DNA of 13,712 bases from Kangiella sp. (GTDB lineage Bacteria; Pseudomonadota; Gammaproteobacteria; Enterobacterales; Kangiellaceae). The stretch covers positions 50,118 to 63,829 of the forward strand of contig NVVT01000020.1 in NCBI GenBank assembly GCA_002733465.1, in the 5' to 3' direction. Every line of letters begins with the position of its first letter. The stretch's first letter is position 1. Both the position numbers and the translations under genes were made by a program. Below are positions 1 through 7,284 of this stretch, piece after piece. The notes under the pieces are model-generated. The model worked only from the letters and a program-made list of their open reading frames with translations. It searched no databases and was not told the origin of the DNA.

Positions 1-2
1 AA

Positions 3-542
3 CAATTTTTAAATGTGTACGGATTAATCAATAACGCAGGAGTACTGTCTTACGGCAACGTTGAAGAGCTATCAGTAGATGATTGGCACAAGGTCATTAA
101 CATTAATGTGAGAGCGCCCTTTTTATGCGCAAAATACGTTATACCACTAATGCAACAAGGTGGAATAATCGTCAATGTTGCGAGCATACAATCACTTTTT
201 GCTCAGGCAAAGGTCGCGGCATATGCCACGAGCAAAGCTGCACTCCTCGGTCTTACCCGTTCTATCGCCATTGATTATGCAGGTAAGGTTAGGTGTGTGG
301 CTATTTGTCCAGGCACTATCGACACGCCGATGCTACACAACGCTTTAAAACAATCAGATGATCCAAAGGCCATGATGAATGAACTTAACGCCAGCCATTT
401 AACAAAAAGAATAGGCCAAGCAAAAGAAGTCGCTGAGCTTATTAATTTTATTTGTAGCGATAAATGCCAATTCATTAATGGTACAGAAATTAGAGTCGAT
501 GGTGGTTTAGGCGTCAACCTTGGTGGAAGTATTGATTCATGA
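3..542 (+). CDS. SDR-family NAD(P)-dependent sugar dehydrogenase, 5'-truncated by window edge
   Basis: This is the C-terminal two thirds of a short-chain dehydrogenase/reductase. The frame stays open to the first base, so the GTG at 15 is not a credible start; about 75 residues, including the N-terminal TGxxxGxG cofactor loop, lie outside the window. Counting from that GTG as residue 1, the NNAG motif is at 6-9, and the catalytic tetrad is Asn31, Ser57 (NVAS), Tyr70 and Lys74 (YATSK). A CPGTIDTPM segment and a C-terminal VDGG follow, as in classical 250-residue SDRs. The stop overlaps the start of the next gene (ATGA, 4 bases), so translation is probably coupled. Because a dehydratase, lactonase and KDG-type kinase follow, I infer a sugar 1-dehydrogenase making an aldonolactone (fucose, rhamnose or galactose type). 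A dehydrogenase acting later in the route is also possible. Family certain, substrate unknown. Confidence 0.9.
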   Translation, partial: QFLNVYGLINNAGVLSYGNVEELSVDDWHKVININVRAPFLCAKYVIPLMQQGGIIVNVASIQSLFAQAKVAAYATSKAALLGLTRSIAIDYAGKVRCVAICPGTIDTPMLHNALKQSDDPKAMMNELNASHLTKRIGQAKEVAELINFICSDKCQFINGTEIRVDGGLGVNLGGSIDS

Positions 543-1786
543 AAATAACCAAAATAGAAACTATCAGATTAGAAGAATACGGTAATCTTTGTTGGGTACA
601 AATTCATACAGATAATGGGCTTATTGGTTTAGGTGAAACCTTTATGGGGCCTAAAGCGGTTGAAGCATACATCCATGAAACGGTAACCCCCTATTTGCTT
701 GGTAAAGATCCTCTGCAAATTGATAAACATTGGAACGAGTTGTACGGCTATTTGGGTTTTAGAAGTAGTGGTGTAGAAATGCGTGGAAATTCTGCAATCG
801 ATATTGCTCTTTGGGATTTATGGGGGCAACATACCAAACAGCCAATTTATCAACTTTTAGGCGGTAAAAGCCGCGACTCGATTCAAACTTACAATACCTG
901 CGCAGGTTACGAATATATAAAAGATTCCTCAGGGCAAAACTCAGATAATTTTGGTTTAAGTCAAGATACGTTTAATGGACCTTATGAAGATCTCAATGCA
1001 TTTTTAACTAATGCCGGTACGTTGGCGGAGAGCTTACTATCCGAAGGGATCACCGCTATGAAAATCTGGCCGTTTGATTTTGCTGCAGAGAAATCTAACG
1101 GACAATATATATCACCTGAGGATCTTAAAACAGCATTAGAACCTTTTAGAAAAATTAGAGCCGCTGTTGGAGACAAAATAGATATTATGGTCGAGTGCCA
1201 TTCCTTATGGAATTTACCAACGGCTATTAAAATATCAAAAGCTCTAGAATAATTTTCTCCTTTTTGGATTGAAGATCCTATAAAAATGGATTCATTATCG
1301 AGCCTTGCTGAATTTAAACGCTGTACCAATATTCCAGTAACTGCAAGTGAAACCATTGCAACACGTTGGGGATATCGTGATCTATTACAGCTGAATGCTG
1401 TCGATTTTGTCATGCCAGACTTAGGATGGGTTGGCGGTATTTCCGAAGCTAAAAAAGTAGCAACTATGGCAGAAGCATTTCATTTACCTTTAGCACCACA
1501 TGATTGCACCGGGCCAATCGTTTTTATCGCTTCTTGCCACCTTTCACTTAATGCGCCAAATGCAGTGTTTCAAGAGTCAGTTCGTGCTTTGTACACAGGC
1601 TGGTACAAAAAAGTTGTCGAAAAACTTCCAACGATTAAGGCAGGTATGCTTTCGGTGCCATCAGGATTTGGATTAGGTACTAGGTTAAAAAGCGAAATTT
1701 TTGAACGTAAAGATTTAGTGATTGTAGAAAGTAAACTGGATAGTCATTCAGATAGCAAACAGGGTAGTAATAATGAAGTTGATTGA
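539..1786 (+). pseudogene. Enolase-superfamily (mandelate racemase-like) sugar-acid dehydratase, interrupted by an in-frame TAA
   Basis: One 416-codon frame, normal for this superfamily, is interrupted only at codon 238 (TAA). Residues 1-110 form the capping domain. The barrel carries Lys175 (MKIWPFD, a KxW in place of the usual KxK), metal ligands Glu219 (MVECHS), Glu245 (WIEDP) and Glu271 (ASET), and the Asp294/His321 dyad (MPDLGW, PHDCTGP), so every expected catalytic residue is present once the stop is ignored. The family dehydrates aldonates to 2-keto-3-deoxy acids; fuconate, rhamnonate, gluconate or galactonate are possible substrates. Cycloisomerases of 3,6-anhydrogalactonate also belong to the superfamily and cannot be excluded. 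The start at 539 has a GGTGGAAG ribosome binding site at 522-529. The 3' end overlaps the lactonase by 14 bases. The first piece (237 residues) has only one metal ligand and cannot be active alone. This is a recent nonsense mutation, a sequence error, or much less likely readthrough. Confidence 0.85.
1250..1252 (+). other. In-frame premature TAA in the dehydratase
   Basis: Reading from 539, codons run KALE, then TAA, then FSPFWIEDPI with no shift of frame. Family members have a sense residue here, in a pattern like ALE-x-[FY]-x-PFWIEDP, so the stop replaces exactly one codon. It is one substitution away from CAA, GAA or AAA, among others. The codon is TAA followed by T, a strong termination context, and is neither the UGA of selenocysteine nor the UAG of pyrrolysine. 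Confidence 0.9.
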
Positions 1787-2663
1787 CTCAATAAAAGTTA
1801 ACAACCAACTGGGTGAGTCAGTTATTTGGGATGCTCAAGAACAATGTGTATGGTGGATTGATATTTTTGGCAAGAATATTTACCGGTTACAATGGCCTTC
1901 AAAAAATCTAGATGTTTTTTCAACAACCGAACGTCCCTGTGCGATTGGGTTAACTGATAAAGACAATATTTTAATCGTGGCATTTGAAACAGGTGTCTCA
2001 CTTTATAATCCTAAAACTAAAGAAATAATTGAATGGATTTACAGGCCTTTCAAGTTAAATAGCGGGATTCGCTTTAATGACGGTAAAATTGATCGACAAG
2101 GCCGTTTTTGGATCAGTACAATGATCGAATCAACGGAAAAAATCAATATCACTCAAAGCGGTTTGTATTGTATTGAGAGCAATGGAAAAATCACCAAACA
2201 TTTGTCCGACTTCACCATTGGCAATAGTCTTGCTTTTTCACCCTGTTCAACCAAACTCTATTTTTCAGATTCTAATCAACAAACGATATGGCAGTTCGAC
2301 TTCAATTCTGACCAAGCAAAAATTTTTAATCAATCTATTTTTTCGAAACTTGAAGGTGATGCTTGTCCCGATGGTGCAGACGTTGATAATGAAGGCAACT
2401 TATGGTGTACCAATTGGGGAGATAGCTCATTATCAAAATATTCTATTTTTGATAATGAAAAAATAGACGAATCGTTACCCGTTTCCCAACCAACTTGTTT
2501 AGCGTTTGGTGGTAAAAATTTAGATTATCTATTTGTTACTAGTGCTAACTATCAACTCTCTAAAGACGAATTAGCTGAACAACCAAATTCAGGTTCTTTA
2601 CTCATATATCAAACATCCAGCAAAGGGATTGCACCGACACGTTTTGGAGAGGTTAATGGGTAA
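1773..2663 (+). CDS. SMP-30/gluconolactonase/LRE-family sugar lactonase
   Basis: This 296-residue protein is a six-bladed beta-propeller of the SMP-30 (regucalcin/gluconolactonase) family and would hydrolyse an aldonolactone to the free aldonate in the cytoplasm; no signal peptide is seen. The divalent-metal ligands of the family are visible: Glu15 (LGES), Asn151 (GNSLAFSP) and Asp200 (PDGADVDNEG). The substrate-pocket Asn102-Asp103 (RFNDGK) is also present, as are the repeating blade motifs WWIDIFG and RFWISTM. The ATG at 1773 has an AGGG ribosome binding site at 1761-1764 and overlaps the dehydratase end by 14 bases; its own end overlaps the kinase by 8 bases. Its place between dehydrogenase and dehydratase activities supports a lactonase role in an oxidative sugar pathway. 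The sugar cannot be read from sequence. Confidence 0.92.
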   Translation: MKLIDSIKVNNQLGESVIWDAQEQCVWWIDIFGKNIYRLQWPSKNLDVFSTTERPCAIGLTDKDNILIVAFETGVSLYNPKTKEIIEWIYRPFKLNSGIRFNDGKIDRQGRFWISTMIESTEKINITQSGLYCIESNGKITKHLSDFTIGNSLAFSPCSTKLYFSDSNQQTIWQFDFNSDQAKIFNQSIFSKLEGDACPDGADVDNEGNLWCTNWGDSSLSKYSIFDNEKIDESLPVSQPTCLAFGGKNLDYLFVTSANYQLSKDELAEQPNSGSLLIYQTSSKGIAPTRFGEVNG

Positions 2664-3717
2664 TACTAAGGATAATATCAAACACAAAAAATCTGTCGTT
2701 TGTTTCGGTGAAATTTTACTTCGACTTTCAAATGTTTCAGATAAAGCATTAGATAAATCATCAAGTTTTGATATACATGTTGGTGGTGCAGAATGTAATG
2801 TTGCGGTTAATTTAAGTGCGCTTGGGTTTTCCAGTAAGATAATTTCTTGCCTGCCTAACAACAAATTAGGAAAACTCGTTATTAATCAACTAAAAGAACA
2901 TGATGTTGACTTTAGCTCTATAAAAATCAAATCAGGGCGACTCGGACAATATTTTTTTGAATCTAGAGGTTTGTTTTTACAAGCCGAAATTATTTATGAT
3001 AGAGAGCATAGTAGCTTCACCAAAATAAAAATGAACGAATGGGATTGGAAAAATGAATTAGCCAACATTGACTTGTTCCATTTCTCTGGAATTAATTTGG
3101 CTTTAAATAATGAAGTTGCATCAGAGTCTATCAAAGCTTCAAAAGAATCAATCAATCAAAATTTATTAGTTAGCTTTGATGCAAACTATCGCCCTTCTCT
3201 TTGGGAAAACAAGAAGGACGTTGCAAGTGATTGGTTTGATCAATCTCTACAAAATGCAAATATCGCGTTTATGACAGAACAAGATATTGCATTAGTCATC
3301 AAAGAGTTTGATCTAAAAAGCTCATCGTTTGAAGAGTGGCCTACAGAAAGATTAAGGGAATATGCTGTAGATTTAGCTTTCAAAAAATATCCGAAACTAA
3401 AATGGATAGCATCAACTTTTAGAAATCATACTAGTGACGGTTCCTTGTCATATAAAGGAATATTATCTACACGAAATCAGAACACCTATTCAAAAATACG
3501 AGACATTCCAATGATAGTTGATCGAATAGGCACCGGAGACGCATTTGCATCGGGTATTATTTACGGAATCTTGAATAAACTAAGTGACATTGAAACGGTA
3601 GAGTTTGCAATTGCACTAGCCACCGCCAAACACAGTATTTATGGTGATTTTGCTGCTTTATCTGAAACTAGTGTTGAAGCAATCATTAATGATCATTGGT
3701 TTAATATTAAACGATAA
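2656..3717 (+). CDS. PfkB-family sugar kinase, 2-keto-3-deoxygluconate kinase type
   Basis: A 353-residue ribokinase/PfkB-fold kinase. The N-terminal signature begins at Gly43-Gly44 (VGGAECNVAVNLSALG), and the C-terminal signature holds the catalytic base Asp295 in IGTGDAF, which also forms the anion hole. The FDANYRPSLW segment at 174-183 matches the FDxNxRPxLW pattern that I associate with KDG kinases, so the likely reaction is ATP-dependent phosphorylation of a 2-keto-3-deoxy-aldonate (gluconate or galactonate type). I chose ATG 2656 over an upstream TTG at 2629 because GGAGAGG at 2646-2652 precedes it at suitable spacing and the extra nine residues would lie deep inside the lactonase. It overlaps the lactonase by 8 bases. 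The matching aldolase is not in the window and may lie upstream. Confidence 0.9.
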   Translation: MGNTKDNIKHKKSVVCFGEILLRLSNVSDKALDKSSSFDIHVGGAECNVAVNLSALGFSSKIISCLPNNKLGKLVINQLKEHDVDFSSIKIKSGRLGQYFFESRGLFLQAEIIYDREHSSFTKIKMNEWDWKNELANIDLFHFSGINLALNNEVASESIKASKESINQNLLVSFDANYRPSLWENKKDVASDWFDQSLQNANIAFMTEQDIALVIKEFDLKSSSFEEWPTERLREYAVDLAFKKYPKLKWIASTFRNHTSDGSLSYKGILSTRNQNTYSKIRDIPMIVDRIGTGDAFASGIIYGILNKLSDIETVEFAIALATAKHSIYGDFAALSETSVEAIINDHWFNIKR

Positions 3718-3718
3718 T

Positions 3719-3724
3719 AAAGGA
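3719..3724 (+). promoter_or_regulatory. Ribosome binding site fixing the esterase start
   Basis: AAAGGA lies 9 bases before the ATG at 3734, just after the kinase stop. It selects that ATG over an upstream in-frame ATG at 3641, which sits inside the kinase and would bury the lipoprotein signal peptide 31 residues into the chain. Confidence 0.7.
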
Positions 3725-3733
3725 CTTTTTACA

Positions 3734-4693
3734 ATGAATAATTTAATTAGAGTTTTTATAGTTTTTTCCTTGTTAATTTCAGGATGTAATTCCGAACAGC
3801 GCCAAGATCAAGAAGAACAAAAACAGGAAAATATTCCGAAAGTAAATGAAGGTAGGCTAGTTCACATGGCTAACTTCGCATCCAAATTCGTCAGTGCCAG
3901 AGATGTCGACATATGGTTACCGGAAGACTATTCTGAAAAAAATAGCTATGCGGTAATTTATATGAACGATGGGCAAACTTTATTTGATCCAAAAATGTCT
4001 TGGCTCAATAAAGAATGGGGCGTTGATGAAATGATGGCAAAGTTGCTCAAAACGAATGCGATCAAAAATACAATCATCGTAGGCATTTCAAATTCAGGTT
4101 TAGGTCGCGTGGATGATTACTTCCCACAAAAACCTTTTGAAAGTCTCTCAGTTGAGTACAAAAAAGAATTACGTATTCTGCTCGATAAAAATGAATACAC
4201 GACATCTATGATGAGGGACGTACACTCTGATAACTACTTGAAGTTTTTAGTTGAGGAGTTAAAACCCTTTATTGATAAAAAGTATTCAACATTTACAGAT
4301 AAAAAGAATACTTTCATTATGGGATCAAGCTATGGTGGGCTAATCTCAATGTATGCGATTAGTGAATACCCAGATATTTTTGGCGGCGCGGCTTGTCTTT
4401 CGACTCATTGGATAGGAACTTTTGAAGATAATCCAATTATCGCTCAGAGTTTTATCGATTACTTTAATGAAAATATTCCGTCACCAATCGATCACAAAAT
4501 ATATTTTGATTATGGTAGCGAAACGTTGGATCAATACTACAAACCTTACCAATTAAAGATTGATGCTATTATGAAAGCAAAAGGTTATACCGATAAAAAT
4601 TGGAAAACATTAGAGTTTGTTGGCGAAAACCATTCTGAAGAAGCATGGAGTAAGCGGTTAGACATTCCCTTTATGTTTCTTGTCGGAATTTAA
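3734..4693 (+). CDS. Lipoprotein alpha/beta-hydrolase esterase (putative esterase / enterochelin-esterase-like family)
   Basis: This 319-residue protein starts with a lipoprotein signal peptide: charged Arg6, a hydrophobic stretch, then lipobox LISGC with Cys18 as the lipidated residue. Residues +2/+3 are Asn-Ser, not Asp, so the Lol rule suggests the outer membrane. An acidic, Gln-rich linker (20-40) precedes an esterase_D-like domain: an oxyanion region near YMNDGQTLFD (76-85), nucleophile Ser199 in GSSYGG, probable acid Asp259 or Asp266, and His300 in GENHSEE. The family includes carbohydrate esterases, feruloyl esterases and siderophore esterases. Being last in a sugar-acid operon, 16 bases after the kinase, it may strip ester decorations from the glycan that feeds the pathway. 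That role is inference. A hairpin follows at 4705. Confidence 0.88.
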   Translation: MNNLIRVFIVFSLLISGCNSEQRQDQEEQKQENIPKVNEGRLVHMANFASKFVSARDVDIWLPEDYSEKNSYAVIYMNDGQTLFDPKMSWLNKEWGVDEMMAKLLKTNAIKNTIIVGISNSGLGRVDDYFPQKPFESLSVEYKKELRILLDKNEYTTSMMRDVHSDNYLKFLVEELKPFIDKKYSTFTDKKNTFIMGSSYGGLISMYAISEYPDIFGGAACLSTHWIGTFEDNPIIAQSFIDYFNENIPSPIDHKIYFDYGSETLDQYYKPYQLKIDAIMKAKGYTDKNWKTLEFVGENHSEEAWSKRLDIPFMFLVGI

Positions 4694-4704
4694 AAAGGGA
4701 TGTT

Positions 4705-4743
4705 TAAACTGAGGTTTACAAACTAAAACAAAACCTCAGTTTA
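4705..4743. terminator. Hairpin between convergent operons
   Basis: A perfect 13-bp inverted repeat (TAAACTGAGGTTT at 4705-4717, its complement at 4731-4743) encloses a 13-base loop between the esterase (+) and the DUF5989 gene (-). Neither side has a classic U-tract directly after the stem; on the minus strand a TTTTT run comes about 9 bases later. It is probably a bidirectional terminator or mRNA 3'-end stabiliser rather than a textbook intrinsic terminator. Confidence 0.6.
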
Positions 4744-4754
4744 GATTGGCCTAT

Positions 4755-4907
4755 TTAAAACAAAGTATAAATCAACGTCGCTAACGATGACTGTTGCGTA
4801 GCGACCACCAGTCCACCAAGAAGTGCTAATACTACAAAAATAGGCGTTAACCATAACTTTTTGCGAACTTTTAAAAACTCCCACAAATCTTGCATAAATT
4901 CTTTCAT
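4755..4907 (-). CDS. DUF5989 small membrane protein (SxtK-like position)
   Basis: A 50-residue protein: a basic amphipathic N-terminus (MKEFMQDLWEFLKVRKK), one transmembrane helix at about 21-38, and a conserved-looking C-terminus ending IYTLF. It matches what I recall of DUF5989, a family found with SxtJ proteins and carbamoyltransferases; its function is unknown. I place the start at the ATG at 4905-4907, not at an in-frame ATG 18 codons upstream at 4961, because it forms a TAATG junction with the SxtJ stop (1-base overlap), has AGAGG about 9 bases before it, and gives the family's usual N-terminus. The longer version would only add 18 charged residues translated from the SxtJ frame. Presumably co-translated with SxtJ and acting with it in the inner membrane. 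Confidence 0.82.
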   Translation of the reverse strand: MKEFMQDLWEFLKVRKKLWLTPIFVVLALLGGLVVATQQSSLATLIYTLF

Positions 4908-5311
4908 TAGAAAGGCCTCTCTAAATCTTCTTTTTTCAACTCTATTTCTTTTGTTTTCCAATAGCTAGCAGTAGTTTGATCTTCTTTTGTTTTATATTGT
5001 AGTTTACCAAAAATTCGTAATAAAATCCCAATCGGGAAAATGACAACATAGAAAATGAAAGCCAATATAATTCGTGTATTAACCCAACCGATGGCACCAG
5101 CAATTAACATCCAAACTCTATAGATTGGATAAATAGCTTTTGGATAGATAAAATAGAAACTTAAAAGCACAGCACTAATAATAATTGGCCAATAAGCAAT
5201 TGAACGTTCAAAAATCCAAGGCAATAAAAGCATAAAAAGACACGGAATTGCCCAACTCATAGTTATCGCAAAATCTTTTAGTTCTTTGGTTGAAATTTCT
5301 ACTCGTTTCAT
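4907..5311 (-). CDS. SxtJ-family membrane protein
   Basis: A 134-residue, strongly hydrophobic protein with three or four membrane segments (about 14-34, 40-57, 64-76 and 80-102) and a charged C-terminal tail containing SYWKTKE and ending in ERPF. Length, topology, tail and position directly after a carbamoyltransferase fit the SxtJ family, named after the uncharacterised sxtJ of saxitoxin clusters. No catalytic motif is visible. It starts 17 bases after the carbamoyltransferase stop and shares one base with DUF5989, so all three genes should be one transcript. A plausible inferred role is to recruit the soluble carbamoyltransferase to the inner membrane or to help present a membrane-bound acceptor. 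Confidence 0.82.
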   Translation of the reverse strand: MKRVEISTKELKDFAITMSWAIPCLFMLLLPWIFERSIAYWPIIISAVLLSFYFIYPKAIYPIYRVWMLIAGAIGWVNTRIILAFIFYVVIFPIGILLRIFGKLQYKTKEDQTTASYWKTKEIELKKEDLERPF

Positions 5312-5328
5312 CTAAACAGTCTCGTCAT

Positions 5329-7284
5329 CTAATCTAGCTCAAATTCTTTTTCTTTTGCTTGCGTAATATGAATAGCTTTCATTTTGCTCTTATCTAAAAC
5401 AATATTATTCATTACCAAGTAATCCATATCCGTTCGCAGAAAACATTGCACTGCATCTTTAGGCGTACAAACAGGTGGCTCCCCTCTAACATTGAAGGAT
5501 GTATTGATTAGCACTCCAATGTCGGTTCGTCTTTTAAAAGCACTAATTAATTGATGAAACTCAGGATTGGTTTCTTTGTGAACCGTTTGCACCCGTGCGG
5601 AATAATCGACGTGAGTTATTGCCGGTAGTTTTGAACGACGCTGTTTTAGTTTATCGAATCCTGCATGGCTTAAATCATCGTCCGCAGCTAACTTTATTTT
5701 ATCCTGTATTTCCGCTACTAATAACATATAGGGACTTGCTGAATCATGTTTAAAATAAACCTCTACATCTTCTGCTAATACGGCCGGTGCAAAGGGCCTA
5801 AACGATTCTCTATTTTTGATTTTCAAATTCATGGTTGTTTGCATTTCTGTACTTCTTGGATCGCCAACGATGGTTCTATTACCAAGCGCTCTAGGACCAA
5901 ATTCCATTCGACCTTGAAACCAGCCGACTACTTTTGATTGTTCTATTAGTTCCGCAACATCGTCATATAGTTTATCCTGTTGCCATTGTTGATATTCAAT
6001 ATCATGCTCTTCAAGATAATCCTCAATATTTTCGTTACTAAAGGAAGGACCCAAATACCCTCCTTGCATATGATCTGCAGGAGCGTTTTTTATATTATTG
6101 TTAGCTTTACTATCTATATTAGTTTCGCTATCTTTTATTGTTTCAAGCGATGAACTACGCGGCTGATCATAATACTCATACCAAGCAAGAAGCGCAGCAC
6201 CTAACGAACCGCCAGCATCACCTGCTGCCGGTTGTATCCAAATAGATTGAAACGGTCCTTCTCGATAAATGCGACCATTTGCGACGCAATTCAAAGCGAC
6301 TCCACCGGCTAAACACAAATTTTTGCAACCTGTTTGTTTATAGGCATATTGAGCAATCTTTAACACAACATCCTCTGTAACCACTTGAATAGAACGTGCC
6401 AAGTCCATCTCTTTTTGAGTCACTTCACTATCTGCCGAGCGAGCACTACCGCCAAACAGATCATCAAATTTGCGTGAAGTCATTACATTACCCGATGGAT
6501 AATCGAAATAACCCATGTTTAGGCTAAAACTGCCGTCTTGTTTAACGGTAATTAATTTTTCATAAATTAGATCAACATATATTGGCTTTCCGTAGGGTGC
6601 CAGTCCCATTAATTTATATTCACCCGAATTCACTCTAAATCCACAATAATAAGTAAAAGAAGAATAAAGTAATCCAAGCGAATGAGGAAAATGAATTTCC
6701 CATAGTGGTTTGAGACTGTTTTGTTCACCCAACCAAGCAGAAGACGTTGCCCATTCCCCTACTCCATCTAAACATAGAATTACTGCCTTATCATAAGGAC
6801 TTGGGAAAAAAGCTGAAGCAGCATGTGATTGATGATGTTCGCTAAAAAGTAACTTAGGCGTTTTTGGTTTTTTATCTAATTCAATTTCTTCATCAACACT
6901 GGAATTATTATCTATGGCCCTTTGCCAATGAATTAATTTTCGCAGTTCTATTCTTAATATGGCTTTTAGATAAAGCTTTTCCTTTAACCATATAGGCATT
7001 GCTTTTAAGAAGGATAAAAATCCTTTTGGTGCCACTGCAAGGTAAGTTTCTAATAGTCGTTCAAACTTGAGCATGGGTTTGTCGTAAAAGATAACCGCGT
7101 CTAAATCTTCCAACTTGCATTGCCCTTCACTTAGACAATATTGAATCGATTTTTCTGGAAAACGAGGATCATGTTTTTGACGACTAAATCGTTCTTCCTG
7201 AGCGGCCGCAATTATTTTACCGTCTACAACCAGTGTTGCAGCGCTATCATGGTAATATGCAGAAATGCCTAAAATTCTTCTCAT
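5329..7284 (-). CDS. O-carbamoyltransferase, NodU/CmcH/TobZ family (SxtI-like)
   Basis: A 651-residue two-domain enzyme that, by family, makes carbamoyl-adenylate from carbamoyl phosphate and ATP and moves the carbamoyl group to a hydroxyl of a sugar or natural product. The N-terminal TsaD/Kae1-like domain begins ILGISAYYHDSAA and has a metal-binding HHQSH (His150, His154), LDGVGEW (Asp173), LAGGVALNCVANG (325-337) and PAAGDAGGSLGAAL (352-365). The C-terminal domain (about 407-651) has GRMEFGPRALGNR (458-470), ESFRPFAPAVL (493-503) and INTSFNVRGEPPV (593-605). An Asn/Ser-rich linker at about 375-405 joins them. There is no signal peptide, so it is cytoplasmic. The start at 7284 gives the expected family N-terminus but lacks a good Shine-Dalgarno. 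It is first of three genes with SxtJ and DUF5989. Family certain; the acceptor is unknown, and no toxin, antibiotic or Nod-factor genes are nearby. Confidence 0.93.
   Translation of the reverse strand: MRRILGISAYYHDSAATLVVDGKIIAAAQEERFSRQKHDPRFPEKSIQYCLSEGQCKLEDLDAVIFYDKPMLKFERLLETYLAVAPKGFLSFLKAMPIWLKEKLYLKAILRIELRKLIHWQRAIDNNSSVDEEIELDKKPKTPKLLFSEHHQSHAASAFFPSPYDKAVILCLDGVGEWATSSAWLGEQNSLKPLWEIHFPHSLGLLYSSFTYYCGFRVNSGEYKLMGLAPYGKPIYVDLIYEKLITVKQDGSFSLNMGYFDYPSGNVMTSRKFDDLFGGSARSADSEVTQKEMDLARSIQVVTEDVVLKIAQYAYKQTGCKNLCLAGGVALNCVANGRIYREGPFQSIWIQPAAGDAGGSLGAALLAWYEYYDQPRSSSLETIKDSETNIDSKANNNIKNAPADHMQGGYLGPSFSNENIEDYLEEHDIEYQQWQQDKLYDDVAELIEQSKVVGWFQGRMEFGPRALGNRTIVGDPRSTEMQTTMNLKIKNRESFRPFAPAVLAEDVEVYFKHDSASPYMLLVAEIQDKIKLAADDDLSHAGFDKLKQRRSKLPAITHVDYSARVQTVHKETNPEFHQLISAFKRRTDIGVLINTSFNVRGEPPVCTPKDAVQCFLRTDMDYLVMNNIVLDKSKMKAIHITQAKEKEFELD

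Noticed and set aside
1250..1252. Selenocysteine or pyrrolysine recoding at the internal stop
   Set aside because: The codon is TAA, not TGA or TAG, and the family has no Sec or Pyl at this position.
982..1413. Minus-strand open frame opposite the dehydratase
   Set aside because: It is antisense to conserved enolase-superfamily motifs and shows no recognisable domain.
1286..1786. Separate 166-residue gene starting at ATG 1286
   Set aside because: It is in the same frame as 539-1252 and begins in the middle of the enolase-superfamily barrel (internal Met250). It has no ribosome binding site, so it is the 3' part of the interrupted dehydratase.
2173..2466. Plus-strand open frame inside the lactonase
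   Set aside because: Out-of-frame shadow of the SMP-30 gene with no start signal or domain.
2629..2655. Upstream TTG start for the PfkB kinase
   Set aside because: ATG 2656 has a GGAGAGG ribosome binding site and a family-like N-terminus; the extra nine residues are unsupported.
3641..3733. Upstream ATG start for the esterase
   Set aside because: It lies inside the kinase coding sequence and would displace a good lipoprotein signal peptide that begins at 3734.
4908..4961. N-terminal extension of DUF5989
   Set aside because: It overlaps the SxtJ coding sequence and adds a charged segment not typical of the family; the TAATG junction gives a better start.
4755..7284. Saxitoxin-type biosynthetic cluster
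   Set aside because: Only the carbamoyltransferase-SxtJ-DUF5989 trio is present; none of the polyketide-like, amidinotransferase or oxygenase genes of such clusters is seen in the window.
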